A DNA stretch of 64,000 nt from Clostridia bacterium (GTDB lineage Bacteria; Bacillota; Clostridia; Christensenellales; Aristaeellaceae). Position 1 is the first letter of the stretch; every line of letters starts with the position of its first letter. The stretch is from positions 1 to 64,000 of the forward strand of contig JAFUFC010000025.1 in assembly GCA_017470095.1 (NCBI GenBank), given 5' to 3'. The translations under genes and the position numbers were made by a program. The notes under the pieces are model-generated. The model did no database searches. It had not been told where the DNA came from and was given only the letters and a program-made list of their open reading frames with translations. Below, piece after piece: positions 1-7,904 of the stretch.

Positions 1-557
1 AAAAACAGATCCAGCACGATGTTGACCGCCGAGGCCAGCACCAGGAAAAGCACCGGGGTTTTGCTGTCGCCCAGGGCGCGGAGGATGCCGCTGGCCATGT
101 TGTACAGTACGCAGCAGGGGATAGCGGCGAAGATGATGCCGATGTAGTTGACGGAGGAATCCAGGATCTCCTCCGGCGTGTTCATGAGCCGCAGCATGGG
201 CCGGCACAGCAGCGTGGCGGCTGTGCCAAAAGAGACGCTGAATACCGCGCTGAGCACGATGGCGTGATATACGTACCGGCGCAGGGCATTCTCGTCCTTG
301 GCGCCAAATGCCTGGGCGATGGGAATGGAGAAGCCGGAGCAAAAACCCAGGCACAGCCCGATCACCAGAAAATTGATGGAGCCGGTGGCGCCCACCGACG
401 CAAGCTTTTTGGCGCCCAGATACTGGCCTACGATGGCCGTGTCCACAAAGCTGTAAAATTGCTGGAACAAGACTCCGAAAAGCAGCGGGGCGGCAAAGGA
501 AATCACCAGCTTCATGGGGTTTCCTTCTGTCAGGTCGCGGGTGGTGGTGCGGGCCAT
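1..557 (-). CDS. MATE family efflux transporter, N-terminal part (runs off left edge)
   Basis: The minus strand reads an open frame from an ATG at 557 to the window edge, about 185 residues. It begins MARTTTRDLTEGNPMKLVIS and continues with a hydrophobic segment ending in FYSFVDTAIVGQYLG. The pattern of a short N-terminal leader ending in TEGNP, then a helix with the DT.IVG motif, is typical of MATE (multi antimicrobial extrusion) antiporters. These are 12-helix cytoplasmic-membrane proteins that export cationic drugs or metabolites using Na+ or H+ gradients. A GGAAGGAAA ribosome site lies just upstream of the ATG. The C-terminal two thirds lie outside the window, so completeness cannot be judged. 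The substrate is unknown. Confidence 0.88.
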   Translation of the reverse strand, partial: MARTTTRDLTEGNPMKLVISFAAPLLFGVLFQQFYSFVDTAIVGQYLGAKKLASVGATGSINFLVIGLCLGFCSGFSIPIAQAFGAKDENALRRYVYHAIVLSAVFSVSFGTAATLLCRPMLRLMNTPEEILDSSVNYIGIIFAAIPCCVLYNMASGILRALGDSKTPVLFLVLASAVNIVLDLF

Positions 558-692
558 ACTATTTCCTTCCTTTTCCACGGATCCTTCCGATCCGCAAGGC
601 TCGTTATAGCACGTTTCCGTCAATTGCGCAAGCAGGGAAAAATGGTGGAAAGATGGCCCGTTCATCGATGAAATTTGTCAATAAACGCATAA

Positions 693-720
693 GGAAAAAG
701 CCGGTCTAAAAAGACCGGCT
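693..720 (-). terminator. Intrinsic terminator, minus strand
   Basis: Perfect 9-bp stem AGCCGGTCT/AGACCGGCT (699-707 with 712-720). Read on the minus strand it is followed by TTTTCC, so it probably ends transcription coming from queF, whose stop lies about 260 bases upstream. It also insulates the MATE gene that starts at 557. Confidence 0.7.
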
Positions 721-767
721 CAGGCAGTCAAAAAAGGCCGCTTATCGCGACTTTTTTCGACTGCCTG
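721..767. repeat. Long hairpin next to the terminator
   Basis: CAGGCAGTC (721-729) is complementary to GACTGCCTG (759-767), with a second inner pairing of an A-run (about 730-736) against a T-run (about 752-757). It abuts the terminator at 699-720, making two adjacent stem-loops. Otherwise the 558-976 gap shows no gene that I can support; small open frames there lack ribosome sites and overlap the hairpins. Confidence 0.5.
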
Positions 768-976
768 GGGCGGATATCATCCGCCCGAATAGAACCGATT
801 CAACCAAATGATGGTAAATCCGGAAAAATCAACGAGTTTCGACAGGCGGATGCAATCCGTCTTTGCATGGCTTGGAGACGTTTTGTTGGTAGTTTTGATC
901 TTGTTTTAAACTTACCTCTCCACCAGACAACGGCTCCCGCCCAATGGGAAAGCCTGATTCCGCTTTGCTTGCGGAC

Positions 977-1474
977 TTACCGGTTGTCCACTTTTTCCGG
1001 ATACAGATCATGCTGGCTCAGGCGCTGCCAGGCCACGTCCTCCCATTTGGTGCCGGGCTTGCCGTAATTGCAGTAGGGATCGATGGAAATGCCGCCCCGG
1101 GGGGTAAATTTGCCCCAGACCTCGATGTACTTGGGGGCCATCAGGCGGATCAGGTCCTTCATGATCACGTTCATGCAGTCCTCGTGGAAATCCCCGTGGT
1201 TGCGGAAGCTGTACAGGTATAGTTTTAATGATTTGCTTTCCACCATCCGCTCCCCGGGCACATAGCTGATGTACACGGTGGCAAAGTCCGGCTGGCCGGT
1301 GATGGGGCACAGGCTGGTGAATTCCGGGCAGTTGAACTTGACGAAATAATCGTTCTCCGGGTGCTTGTTGACGAATGTCTCCAGCATTTCCGGGGCGTAA
1401 TCACTGCTGTACACCGTTTTCTTGTTTCCAAGAAGCGTCAATCCCTGGGCTTCTTCCTTGCTTCTTCCGCTCAT
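977..1474 (-). CDS. queF: NADPH-dependent 7-cyano-7-deazaguanine reductase (QueF)
   Basis: This enzyme of 165 residues reduces the nitrile of preQ0 to the aminomethyl of preQ1 with two NADPH, a cytosolic step of queuosine tRNA modification. The sequence has the QueF signature: Cys56 in [12 protein letters not shown], which forms the thioimide adduct, Asp63 seven residues later, and the NADPH-site motif [11 protein letters not shown] near residue 92. The length is that of the short, single-domain (Bacillus-type) QueF. It starts one base after the stop of queT, preceded by AAGGAG, so the two are translated from one message under the preQ1 riboswitch upstream of queT. The queC/D/E genes are not in the window, which fits an organism that can also salvage the precursor through QueT. 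Confidence 0.96.
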   Translation of the reverse strand: MSGRSKEEAQGLTLLGNKKTVYSSDYAPEMLETFVNKHPENDYFVKFNCPEFTSLCPITGQPDFATVYISYVPGERMVESKSLKLYLYSFRNHGDFHEDCMNVIMKDLIRLMAPKYIEVWGKFTPRGGISIDPYCNYGKPGTKWEDVAWQRLSQHDLYPEKVDNR

Positions 1475-1475
1475 A

Positions 1476-1961
1476 TTATAGCTCCTTCCACACCCGCTTG
1501 AGGGCCTGCACCAGCAGCGCCCCGGCGATACCTGCGATGAATTGGCCCACCAGCAGGCTGATGGCCAGCGTCCAGTAGGGAATGCCCAGCAATTGGCTCA
1601 GCCACGTCGACACGCCCAGGGCCGGGATCAGCGTGATGGGCAGCGCTGCAAACCATGGAGAAGCCTTTTTCTTCCCGATCAGGGCGCAGCAGCCGGCGGT
1701 GAGCAGGCCTACCAGCCCGCCGCCTACGATATCAAAGAACCCCAGCCCGCCCATGACCATATTGGCCAGCAGGTTGGACAGGCCCAGCGGCAAAACCAGG
1801 AACGGAAACAGATAGGCAGAAGCGTAGATGGCCGTGGCGATCCGCACCTGATACTGACCAAAGGCAAAGCTCTGAGTCAGGTACATGACCACGATGTACA
1901 GCGCAATGACAACTCCAGACATGGTAATTTTTTGCGTGTTGTTCAGGTTCTTCATATCCAT
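1476..1961 (-). CDS. queT: QueT-family queuosine precursor transporter
   Basis: A 161-residue membrane protein starting [16 protein letters not shown], with five or six hydrophobic segments, for example the stretches around residues 10-32, 40-60, 65-80 and 115-155. The motif [18 protein letters not shown] and the Gly-rich segment [15 protein letters not shown] are characteristic of QueT, the substrate-binding (S) subunit of an ECF-type vitamin importer that takes up queuosine precursors. I chose the ATG at 1961 because AGGAGG lies 9 bases upstream. A longer in-frame start at 2120 would run through the riboswitch and attenuator and is rejected. Expression is very likely controlled by the preQ1-I element at 2034-2075. 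The shared ECF energising module is not in this window. Confidence 0.93.
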   Translation of the reverse strand: MDMKNLNNTQKITMSGVVIALYIVVMYLTQSFAFGQYQVRIATAIYASAYLFPFLVLPLGLSNLLANMVMGGLGFFDIVGGGLVGLLTAGCCALIGKKKASPWFAALPITLIPALGVSTWLSQLLGIPYWTLAISLLVGQFIAGIAGALLVQALKRVWKEL

Positions 1962-1980
1962 TTTCGTCACCTCCTCGGAC

Positions 1981-2012
1981 AGAAAATGGGCGCGCCCATC
2001 CCAGGCGCACCC
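1981..2012 (-). terminator. Attenuator between preQ1 riboswitch and queT
   Basis: On the minus strand GGGTGCGCC (2012-2004) pairs with GGCGCGCCC (1996-1988) in a 9-bp stem with one G-T pair, followed by ATTTTCT. It sits after the riboswitch and just before the queT ribosome site, so ligand-dependent premature termination is plausible. The adjacent weaker stem AACAAAA/TTTTGTT could be the competing structure. Confidence 0.6.
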
Positions 2013-2033
2013 AACAAAATTGCTTTTGTTTTC

Positions 2034-2075
2034 GTCCCTAGTTTTGTTTAAAGACAGGATGGTTCCGAACTGTCT
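2034..2075 (-). ncRNA. preQ1-I riboswitch
   Basis: The minus strand carries stem P1 AGACAG (2075-2070) and CTGTCT, an intervening loop containing TTCGGAACCATC, and an A-rich tail AAACAAAACTAGGG. This is the minimal H-type pseudoknot layout of the class I preQ1 riboswitch, and the tail closely resembles that of the Thermoanaerobacter aptamer (AACAAAACAAGG). It lies between a good promoter and queT-queF, whose products import the precursor and make preQ1, so the genetic context agrees. Binding of preQ1 should lower expression, here probably through the attenuator at 1981-2012. Confidence 0.88.
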
Positions 2076-2091
2076 GCCGCTTGGCTTGGAA

Positions 2092-2120
2092 AGTATAGCA
2101 TAGATTCTGCCGGTGGTCAA
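2092..2120 (-). promoter_or_regulatory. Promoter of the queT-queF unit
   Basis: On the minus strand TTGACC (2120-2115), a 17-base spacer, and TATACT (2097-2092) preceded by TGC, an extended -10. Transcription would begin about 10 bases before the riboswitch P1 stem. Confidence 0.75.
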
Positions 2121-2166
2121 GAACAGAATGCGCGTATATTAGGCAATGATTCTTCCTTTCAGCGCC

Positions 2167-2195
2167 TTGCCATTTTCCCGGAAACGTGGTAGGAT
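2167..2195 (+). promoter_or_regulatory. Promoter of the M18 aminopeptidase gene
   Basis: TTGCCA (2167-2172), 17-base spacer, TAGGAT (2190-2195). It lies 37 bases before the chosen start codon and is divergent from the queT promoter. Confidence 0.5.
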
Positions 2196-2232
2196 AGGCG
2201 AGGATCACCGGATGGAACGGAGGAAAATGAAC

Positions 2233-3630
2233 ATGGAGAGAAAAAACGCGTGGAACGCCTATGACGAAGCGGCGCTGGAGAAGGTAGAAAAAGCCGCGCA
2301 GGGCTACAAAAAATTCATCGACCAGGGCAAGACAGAGCGGGAATGCGCTTATCAGGCCATCGAGACCGCCAAGGCGGCGGGCTATACCAGCCTGGAAGAA
2401 GCCATTGTGCAGGGCAAGGCCGTCAAGCCCGGGGATAAGCTGTATCAGGTGCAGATGGGCAAGGCCGTGATGCTGTTCCACGTGGGCAAACAGCCCATTG
2501 AACGGGGCATGAACATCGTGGGGGCCCATATCGATTCTCCTCGTATCGATGTGAAGCAGAATCCTTTCTATGAGGACAATGATATTGCCTATGCCGATAC
2601 CCATTATTACGGCGGCATCAAGAAATACCAGTGGGTGGCTCGGGCCCTGGCGCTTCACGGCGTGGTGGCCAAGAAGGACGGCACCCTGGTGAATGTCGTG
2701 ATCGGCGAGGACGACGGCGATCCTGTGGTGGGTATTTCCGACCTGCTTATTCATCTGAGCCAGGAGCAGATGGTCAAAAAAGCCAGCGAAGTGATCGGTG
2801 GGGAGGACTTAGATATTATGCTGGCTGGCCGTCCTTTACAGGGCGCGGACAAGGAGCCGGTGAAGGCCATGCTGCTGAGCATTTTGAAGGAAAAGTACGG
2901 CCTGGAGGAAGAAGATATGCTCTCTGCCGAAATCGAGGCCGTGCCCGCGGGCAAGAGCCGGGATTACGGCTTGGATCGCAGCATGATCCTGGGCTATGGC
3001 CATGACGACCGGGTGTGCGCCTATGCCGAAATCGAGGCCATGCTTCAATTGCCCGCGGTGCCCGAATACACCTGCTGCTGCCTGCTGGCTGATAAAGAAG
3101 AAATCGGATCCGTGGGCGCTACCGGCATGCAGGCCAAATATTTTGAAAACGCTGTGGCGGAGTTGTTGGCCCTGACCACCGGCAAGGAAAGCAATTTGGC
3201 GCTGCGCCGGGCGCTGGCCAACAGCCGCATGCTCAGTTGCGACGTCAGCGCGGGCTTCGATCCCCTGTTTGCTTCCGCCTTTGAAAAGAAAAACGCCGCC
3301 TTCCTGGGCCGGGGTGTGTGCTACAACAAATTCACCGGTTCCCGGGGCAAATCCGGCTCCAACGACGCCAACGCTGAATTCCTGGGCCGGCTGCGCAAGG
3401 TGATGGATGATCACGACATCGCCTGGCAGACCGCCGAGCTGGGCCGGGTCGACTTGGGCGGCGGCGGTACCATCGCTTACATTTGCGCCCTGTACGGCAT
3501 GGAAGTGATCGACAGTGGCGTGCCGGTGCTTTCGATGCACGCGCCCCAGGAAATCATTAACAAGGCCGACCTTTACGAGGCCATTCGGGCGTATACGGTG
3601 TTCATGACCGATATGGGCCCCAGGGCTTGA
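2233..3630 (+). CDS. M18-family aminopeptidase
   Basis: A cytosolic metallo-aminopeptidase of 465 residues that removes N-terminal amino acids (often acidic or hydrophobic) from peptides. It is co-linear with the M18 family (aminopeptidase I/aspartyl aminopeptidase). Metal-site motifs are visible: GAHIDSPR near residue 99 (first His ligand), the DKEEIGS segment near 290 (catalytic Glu and metal Glu), and the C-terminal SMHAPQE (final His ligand). The typical Asp-rich segment DGDPVVGISDLLIHL is present. I chose the ATG at 2233 because GGAGG lies 9 bases upstream; ATGs at 2227 or 2146 are less well placed. The gene is monocistronic, with its own promoter and a strong terminator. Confidence 0.92.
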   Translation: MERKNAWNAYDEAALEKVEKAAQGYKKFIDQGKTERECAYQAIETAKAAGYTSLEEAIVQGKAVKPGDKLYQVQMGKAVMLFHVGKQPIERGMNIVGAHIDSPRIDVKQNPFYEDNDIAYADTHYYGGIKKYQWVARALALHGVVAKKDGTLVNVVIGEDDGDPVVGISDLLIHLSQEQMVKKASEVIGGEDLDIMLAGRPLQGADKEPVKAMLLSILKEKYGLEEEDMLSAEIEAVPAGKSRDYGLDRSMILGYGHDDRVCAYAEIEAMLQLPAVPEYTCCCLLADKEEIGSVGATGMQAKYFENAVAELLALTTGKESNLALRRALANSRMLSCDVSAGFDPLFASAFEKKNAAFLGRGVCYNKFTGSRGKSGSNDANAEFLGRLRKVMDDHDIAWQTAELGRVDLGGGGTIAYICALYGMEVIDSGVPVLSMHAPQEIINKADLYEAIRAYTVFMTDMGPRA

Positions 3631-3647
3631 TGGGTTTATGGCTTATG

Positions 3648-3685
3648 GCAGGCAGCTGGGGTTTTTCTCCGGCTGCCTGCTTTTT
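3648..3685 (+). terminator. Terminator after the aminopeptidase
   Basis: GCAGGCAGC (3648-3656) pairs with GCTGCCTGC (3672-3680), followed by TTTTTCCTTTT. Classic rho-independent terminator. Confidence 0.85.
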
Positions 3686-3710
3686 CCTTTTGATTTTCTT
3701 CCGCTTTTAG

Positions 3711-3739
3711 GTGACGGACGGGAAAAACCGTGCTATAAT
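3711..3739 (+). promoter_or_regulatory. Promoter of the clostripain-like gene
   Basis: GTGACG (3711-3716), 17-base spacer, TATAAT (3734-3739) with TGC directly before it (extended -10). The start codon follows about 70 bases later. Confidence 0.75.
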
Positions 3740-3807
3740 GATGAAGATACGGAATACCGTAATACAGCTGCAAATGATAGACGACGATCAGGAAAGAGGT
3801 TATTGCC

Positions 3808-6657
3808 ATGCAGGGAAAACGACCCATGAACCGGAAAAAGAACGTGACCGGCCAGGCCTCCTCGGACAGCATGAACACCCATGGCGCGGGACGGCAGGAG
3901 GGCCCGGTGGGCGCGAAAGACGGCCATCAGGGCCGCGGCCAGCAGCCTGCTGATGTTCTGCGGGGCATGATGAACAATGCCACCCGTCCCCTGAACCGGC
4001 CCAAGAATCCAACGGGCCAGGCCACCGGCAGCATGAACACCCACGGCCTGGGGCAGGGCGGAGCGTCTCAGCAAAGCCGGCCCACGGGCGCAGCGCCCAC
4101 GCAGCAGGCACAGCGCCCCCAGCAAACGCAGCAAACCCAGCAGCGTCCCCAGCAGACCTTTCAGCAAACCAGCGGCGGTGCTTCCCGGCCCACCACCCGG
4201 TCCGGCAGCAGCCCGTTGATGCTGATCATCATCGCCGCGGTGCTGCTCCTGGGCGGCGGCGGCGGCCTGAGCAGCCTTTTTGGCGGCGGCGACAACGGCG
4301 GCACGGTGGATTTGAATTCTTCTTCCAATCAGCAATCGTATGCTTCTTATGCCACGGCCGCGCCGGCCCAGTCCTCTTCCAACGCCAGCGACCTGCTGGC
4401 CGCGCTGCTGGGCGGCGATACGGGCACGGATTATGGCGTCGCTTATGCCCCCACGGCCACCCGCCGTCCTTTTGCCACCGCCACTCGGCGGCCCGTAGCG
4501 ACGGCTACTCCCCGGCCCTCTTCCGTTAGCGGCGGCGACCTGCTCAGCCAATTGTTGGGCGGCGGCTGGTATGCCAGTCAAACAGGCTCCGGCACTGCTT
4601 ACGCCGGGTCCGCAGCCTCCGCTTCTTCGGCCAGCGCCAATTACAGCGCCGTGAACCGCACCGTGGCCGCCGGCAGCCGCAGCAAGTATACCGCCATTAA
4701 AGGCAACGGCAAGGATACCATGACCATCATGGTGTATATGTGCGGCGCCGATCTGGAATCCCGCTCTGCCATGGGCACCAAGGATTTGCAGGAAATGCTG
4801 AACGCTTCCTTCGGCAGCAACATCCGCCTGATCGTGTACACCGGCGGTAGCACCCAATGGCGCAACAATGTGGTGTCCAGCCAGAATAATCAGGTCTGGC
4901 AGGTGAAGGACGGGCAGCTCAACTGCCTGGTGCAGAATGCGGGCACCGCCTCGATGACCAATCCGGCCACCCTGGCTTCCTTTATCCAATATTGCGCCAG
5001 CAATTTCTCCGCCAATCGCTATGCCCTGATCCTGTGGGATCACGGCTCCGGCTCTGTCAGCGGCTATGGCTACGATGAAAAGAACCCCCGTTCCGGCTCC
5101 ATGAGCCTGGCCGGGCTGAACACCGCCTTCCAAAACGGCGGCGTAAAATTTGATTTTATTGGCTTTGACGCCTGCCTGATGGCTACGGTGGAAAATGCTT
5201 TGATGGCCAGCAAATACGCCGATTACCTGATCGCCTCCGAAGAAACGGAGCCGGGGATCGGCTGGTATTATACGAACTGGCTCACGGCCCTGGGAAACAA
5301 TTCCTCCCTGGCCACGCTGGACATTGGTAAGCAGATCATCGATGATTTCGTGGCCACCTGCTCCTCCCAGTGCCGGGGCCAGCAGACCACCCTGTCGATC
5401 ATCGACCTGGCGGAAATCGAACACACCATTCCCGCCAATCTGACGGCCTTTTCCCAGTCCATATCGAGTTTGATTTCCAATCAGGAATACAAGGCGGTGT
5501 CCAACGCCCGCAACGGCAGCCGGGAATTTGCCTCCTCTTCCCGCATCGATCAGGTCGATCTGAGCGACCTGTGCGACCACCTGGGCACGGCGGAAAGCGC
5601 CGCGCTGGCGAAGGCCCTGCGTTCCGCCGTCAAGTATAACCGAATCAACAATATCACCAACGCCTACGGCCTGTCTGTCTACTTCCCCTATCAAAAGGTG
5701 AGTAACGTGGATAAGGCTGTGAGCACCTACGAAGCCATCGGTATGGATTCCAGCTACGCCGACGCCATCCGCGCTTTTGCCAGCGTGGAGGCCAGCGGCC
5801 AGGCGGTGTCCGGCGGTTCTTCCTCTGCCATTCCCAGCCTGTTTGGCGGCTTTGGCGGCGGCGCGTCTTCCGCTTCTTCCGCGGATATGATCGGCGATCT
5901 GCTGTCGGCCTTCCTGGGCGGCGGCTTTGGAGACATGGGCCTGAGCAGCGGCAACAGTGGCTTTCTGTCCGGCCGGAACCTGAGCGACAGCCAGTTGCAG
6001 ACCTATCTGGCCGCTAATTTGCTTGACGGCGGAAAACTGGTCTTCCAAAAGAGCGGCGATGATTACGTGCTGGATCTGCCCGAAGACCAGTGGTCACTGG
6101 TTACCGGGGCGGATTTGAACTTGTTCTACGATAACGGCGCGGGCTACATCGATTTGGGCCTGGATAACCTGTTTGATTTCGACGATCAGGGCCGGATGGT
6201 GGCTGACACCGAAGGCACCTGGCTGGCCATCAACGGTCAGCCTGTGGCCTACTACCATGAAACCAGCCAGGAATTCGAAAATGGCGGCTGGATCATCACC
6301 GGCCGGGTGCCCGCCCTGCTCAACGGCAGCCGGGTGGATTTGCTGATCCTGTTTGATCAGGAACATGAAAGCGGCTATGTGGCGGGTGCGCAGAATGTGT
6401 ACCTGAACGGGGAAACCGATACCATAGCTAAGGCACTGACGGAGATCGAAACCGGCGACACGGTGGTCTTCCTGGCTGATTTGTACGACTATGATCAGAA
6501 TTATACTGATAGCTATGAGCTGGGCAACCCCATCACCGTGGACGGCGAGCTGACCGTCAGCGACGTATATCTGCCTGATGCCAGCAAGGTGCTGGCCACC
6601 TACCGCTTCACCGACCTGTATCAGCAGACTTACTGGACGCCGGTGATTGGCAAGTAA
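3808..6657 (+). CDS. Clostripain-family (C11) cysteine peptidase, membrane-anchored
   Basis: A large protein of 949 residues. Residues 1-135 are a low-complexity Gln/Pro/Gly/Thr tail with two copies of a motif (residues 8-26 and 63-80) that share NR.KN.TGQA and SMNTHG. One membrane segment follows at about 136-150. A Ser/Ala/Gly-rich linker leads to the C11 domain starting near 304 with TIMVYMCGADLES. The catalytic pair is His412 in LILWDHGSG and Cys456 in GFDACLM, both family hallmarks. The region after about 690 contains Gly/Ser-rich stretches and a beta-rich C-terminal domain without an assigned fold. Clostripain relatives cut after Arg or Lys and are often self-activating. With the tail inside and one helix, the peptidase would face outside. 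AAAGAGG lies 8 bases before the ATG. It has its own promoter; substrates are unknown. Confidence 0.88.
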   Translation: MQGKRPMNRKKNVTGQASSDSMNTHGAGRQEGPVGAKDGHQGRGQQPADVLRGMMNNATRPLNRPKNPTGQATGSMNTHGLGQGGASQQSRPTGAAPTQQAQRPQQTQQTQQRPQQTFQQTSGGASRPTTRSGSSPLMLIIIAAVLLLGGGGGLSSLFGGGDNGGTVDLNSSSNQQSYASYATAAPAQSSSNASDLLAALLGGDTGTDYGVAYAPTATRRPFATATRRPVATATPRPSSVSGGDLLSQLLGGGWYASQTGSGTAYAGSAASASSASANYSAVNRTVAAGSRSKYTAIKGNGKDTMTIMVYMCGADLESRSAMGTKDLQEMLNASFGSNIRLIVYTGGSTQWRNNVVSSQNNQVWQVKDGQLNCLVQNAGTASMTNPATLASFIQYCASNFSANRYALILWDHGSGSVSGYGYDEKNPRSGSMSLAGLNTAFQNGGVKFDFIGFDACLMATVENALMASKYADYLIASEETEPGIGWYYTNWLTALGNNSSLATLDIGKQIIDDFVATCSSQCRGQQTTLSIIDLAEIEHTIPANLTAFSQSISSLISNQEYKAVSNARNGSREFASSSRIDQVDLSDLCDHLGTAESAALAKALRSAVKYNRINNITNAYGLSVYFPYQKVSNVDKAVSTYEAIGMDSSYADAIRAFASVEASGQAVSGGSSSAIPSLFGGFGGGASSASSADMIGDLLSAFLGGGFGDMGLSSGNSGFLSGRNLSDSQLQTYLAANLLDGGKLVFQKSGDDYVLDLPEDQWSLVTGADLNLFYDNGAGYIDLGLDNLFDFDDQGRMVADTEGTWLAINGQPVAYYHETSQEFENGGWIITGRVPALLNGSRVDLLILFDQEHESGYVAGAQNVYLNGETDTIAKALTEIETGDTVVFLADLYDYDQNYTDSYELGNPITVDGELTVSDVYLPDASKVLATYRFTDLYQQTYWTPVIGK

Positions 6658-6724
6658 ATGGAGCTGCGCCGCCGCGGCCCTGTTCGCTGCGGCGGCATGA
6701 ATGGTCAAGGAGGAAAAGAAACGG

Positions 6725-7888
6725 ATGGGAAATCAGCCGTGGTTTCGGCGTTGGAGCGCGCTCCTGCTGGCCCTTGTGATGGCAGGATGCGCCTGCGCGG
6801 CAGCGGAAAATGACGCCATACAAAAGGAGATGGATGAGATGACCTTGCGGGAAAAGGTGGGGCAGCTGTTCGTGATCCGGCCGGACGCCCTGGAGGGCCG
6901 TTTCGGCCCGGCGGAGCTGGAGGATAACAGCATCGTCGGCACCACCCAGGTGACCGATGAAATGCGGAACGTATATGCCCAGTATCCCTGCGGCGGCTTT
7001 GCGCTGTTTCGCAAAAATATTCTTTCGCCCGATCAGCTGATGAATTTGACCCGGGACCTGCACGCTTTGAATGGCGATTGCACGCCCATGCTCAGCATCG
7101 ATGAAGAAGGCGGTCGGGTGGCTCGGCTGGGCAATCATCCGGTGGATTTTGGCGTACCCAAAATCGAGCCTATGGGCAGCATTGCCGCTTCGGGCGATGA
7201 AGCGCGGGCTTACCATGTGGGCAAGACCATCGGCGATTACCTGGGTCGCTACGGCCTGGATGTGGATTTTGCCCCGGTGGCCGATGTGAATACCAACGCG
7301 CTTAACCCCGTCATTGGGGATCGGGCCTTCGGAGACGATCCGGCTGTGGCTGCCCGGATGGTGGGGCAGGTGATTGCCGGATTGCGGGACGGCGGCACCG
7401 CCGGATGCCTCAAGCATTTCCCCGGCCATGGGGACACTGCCACCGACACCCATACCGGCTACGCGGAAACCCTGAAAACCTGGGAGGAAATCCGCTCTTG
7501 CGAAATGGTCCCCTTCCGGGCAGGCATTGAAGCAGGGGCCGATCTGATCATGACGGCCCACATCGCCGCCCCCAATGTAACCGGCAGCGATGAGCCGGCC
7601 ACCATGTCCCGCATTATTTTGACGGAAAAGCTGCGGGAAGAAATGGGTTATCAGGGCGTGATTATTACTGATGCGCTTTCGATGGGCGCCATCACCCAGA
7701 AATATTCTTCCTCCGAAGCCTGCGTCCGGTGCATCCAGGCGGGGGTCGATTGGCTGCTGATGCCGCTGGACTACTTCGAGGCTTTTGACGGCGTAGTGCA
7801 GGCGGTGGAGAGTGGCCTGATCCCCGAAAACCGCATCGACGAAAGCGTCCGTCGCATCCTTACGTTTAAGCAGGATCACGGCATTTGA
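6725..7888 (+). CDS. GH3 beta-N-acetylhexosaminidase, lipoprotein (NagZ-like)
   Basis: A glycoside hydrolase family 3 enzyme of 387 residues that removes terminal beta-GlcNAc, most likely from peptidoglycan fragments. The start has a signal sequence ending in a lipobox (LVMAGCAC), so it should be a lipoprotein on the outer face. The bacterial NagZ-type motif KHFPGHGDT with the following TDTH is present; the His in it replaces the usual acid/base Glu of GH3. The catalytic nucleophile is Asp316 in ITDALSMGAI. I chose the ATG at 6725 because AAGGAGG lies 11 bases before it; an upstream ATG at 6701 overlaps that ribosome site. It is followed 16 bases later by a serine hydrolase gene, likely co-transcribed. 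Together they suggest cell-wall turnover. Confidence 0.92.
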   Translation: MGNQPWFRRWSALLLALVMAGCACAAAENDAIQKEMDEMTLREKVGQLFVIRPDALEGRFGPAELEDNSIVGTTQVTDEMRNVYAQYPCGGFALFRKNILSPDQLMNLTRDLHALNGDCTPMLSIDEEGGRVARLGNHPVDFGVPKIEPMGSIAASGDEARAYHVGKTIGDYLGRYGLDVDFAPVADVNTNALNPVIGDRAFGDDPAVAARMVGQVIAGLRDGGTAGCLKHFPGHGDTATDTHTGYAETLKTWEEIRSCEMVPFRAGIEAGADLIMTAHIAAPNVTGSDEPATMSRIILTEKLREEMGYQGVIITDALSMGAITQKYSSSEACVRCIQAGVDWLLMPLDYFEAFDGVVQAVESGLIPENRIDESVRRILTFKQDHGI

Positions 7889-7904
7889 AAGGAGCGAAAG
7901 CACG

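Noticed and set aside
3733..6048. A 771-codon open frame on the minus strand
   Set aside because: It is the antisense shadow of the GC-rich clostripain-like gene, with Gly/Ala/Arg/His-rich composition and no start context.
6669..6696. GC-rich hairpin GCCGCCGC/GCGGCGGC between the clostripain-like and GH3 genes
   Set aside because: There is no T-run after it and the GH3 ribosome site follows closely, so I do not call it a terminator; it may allow readthrough.
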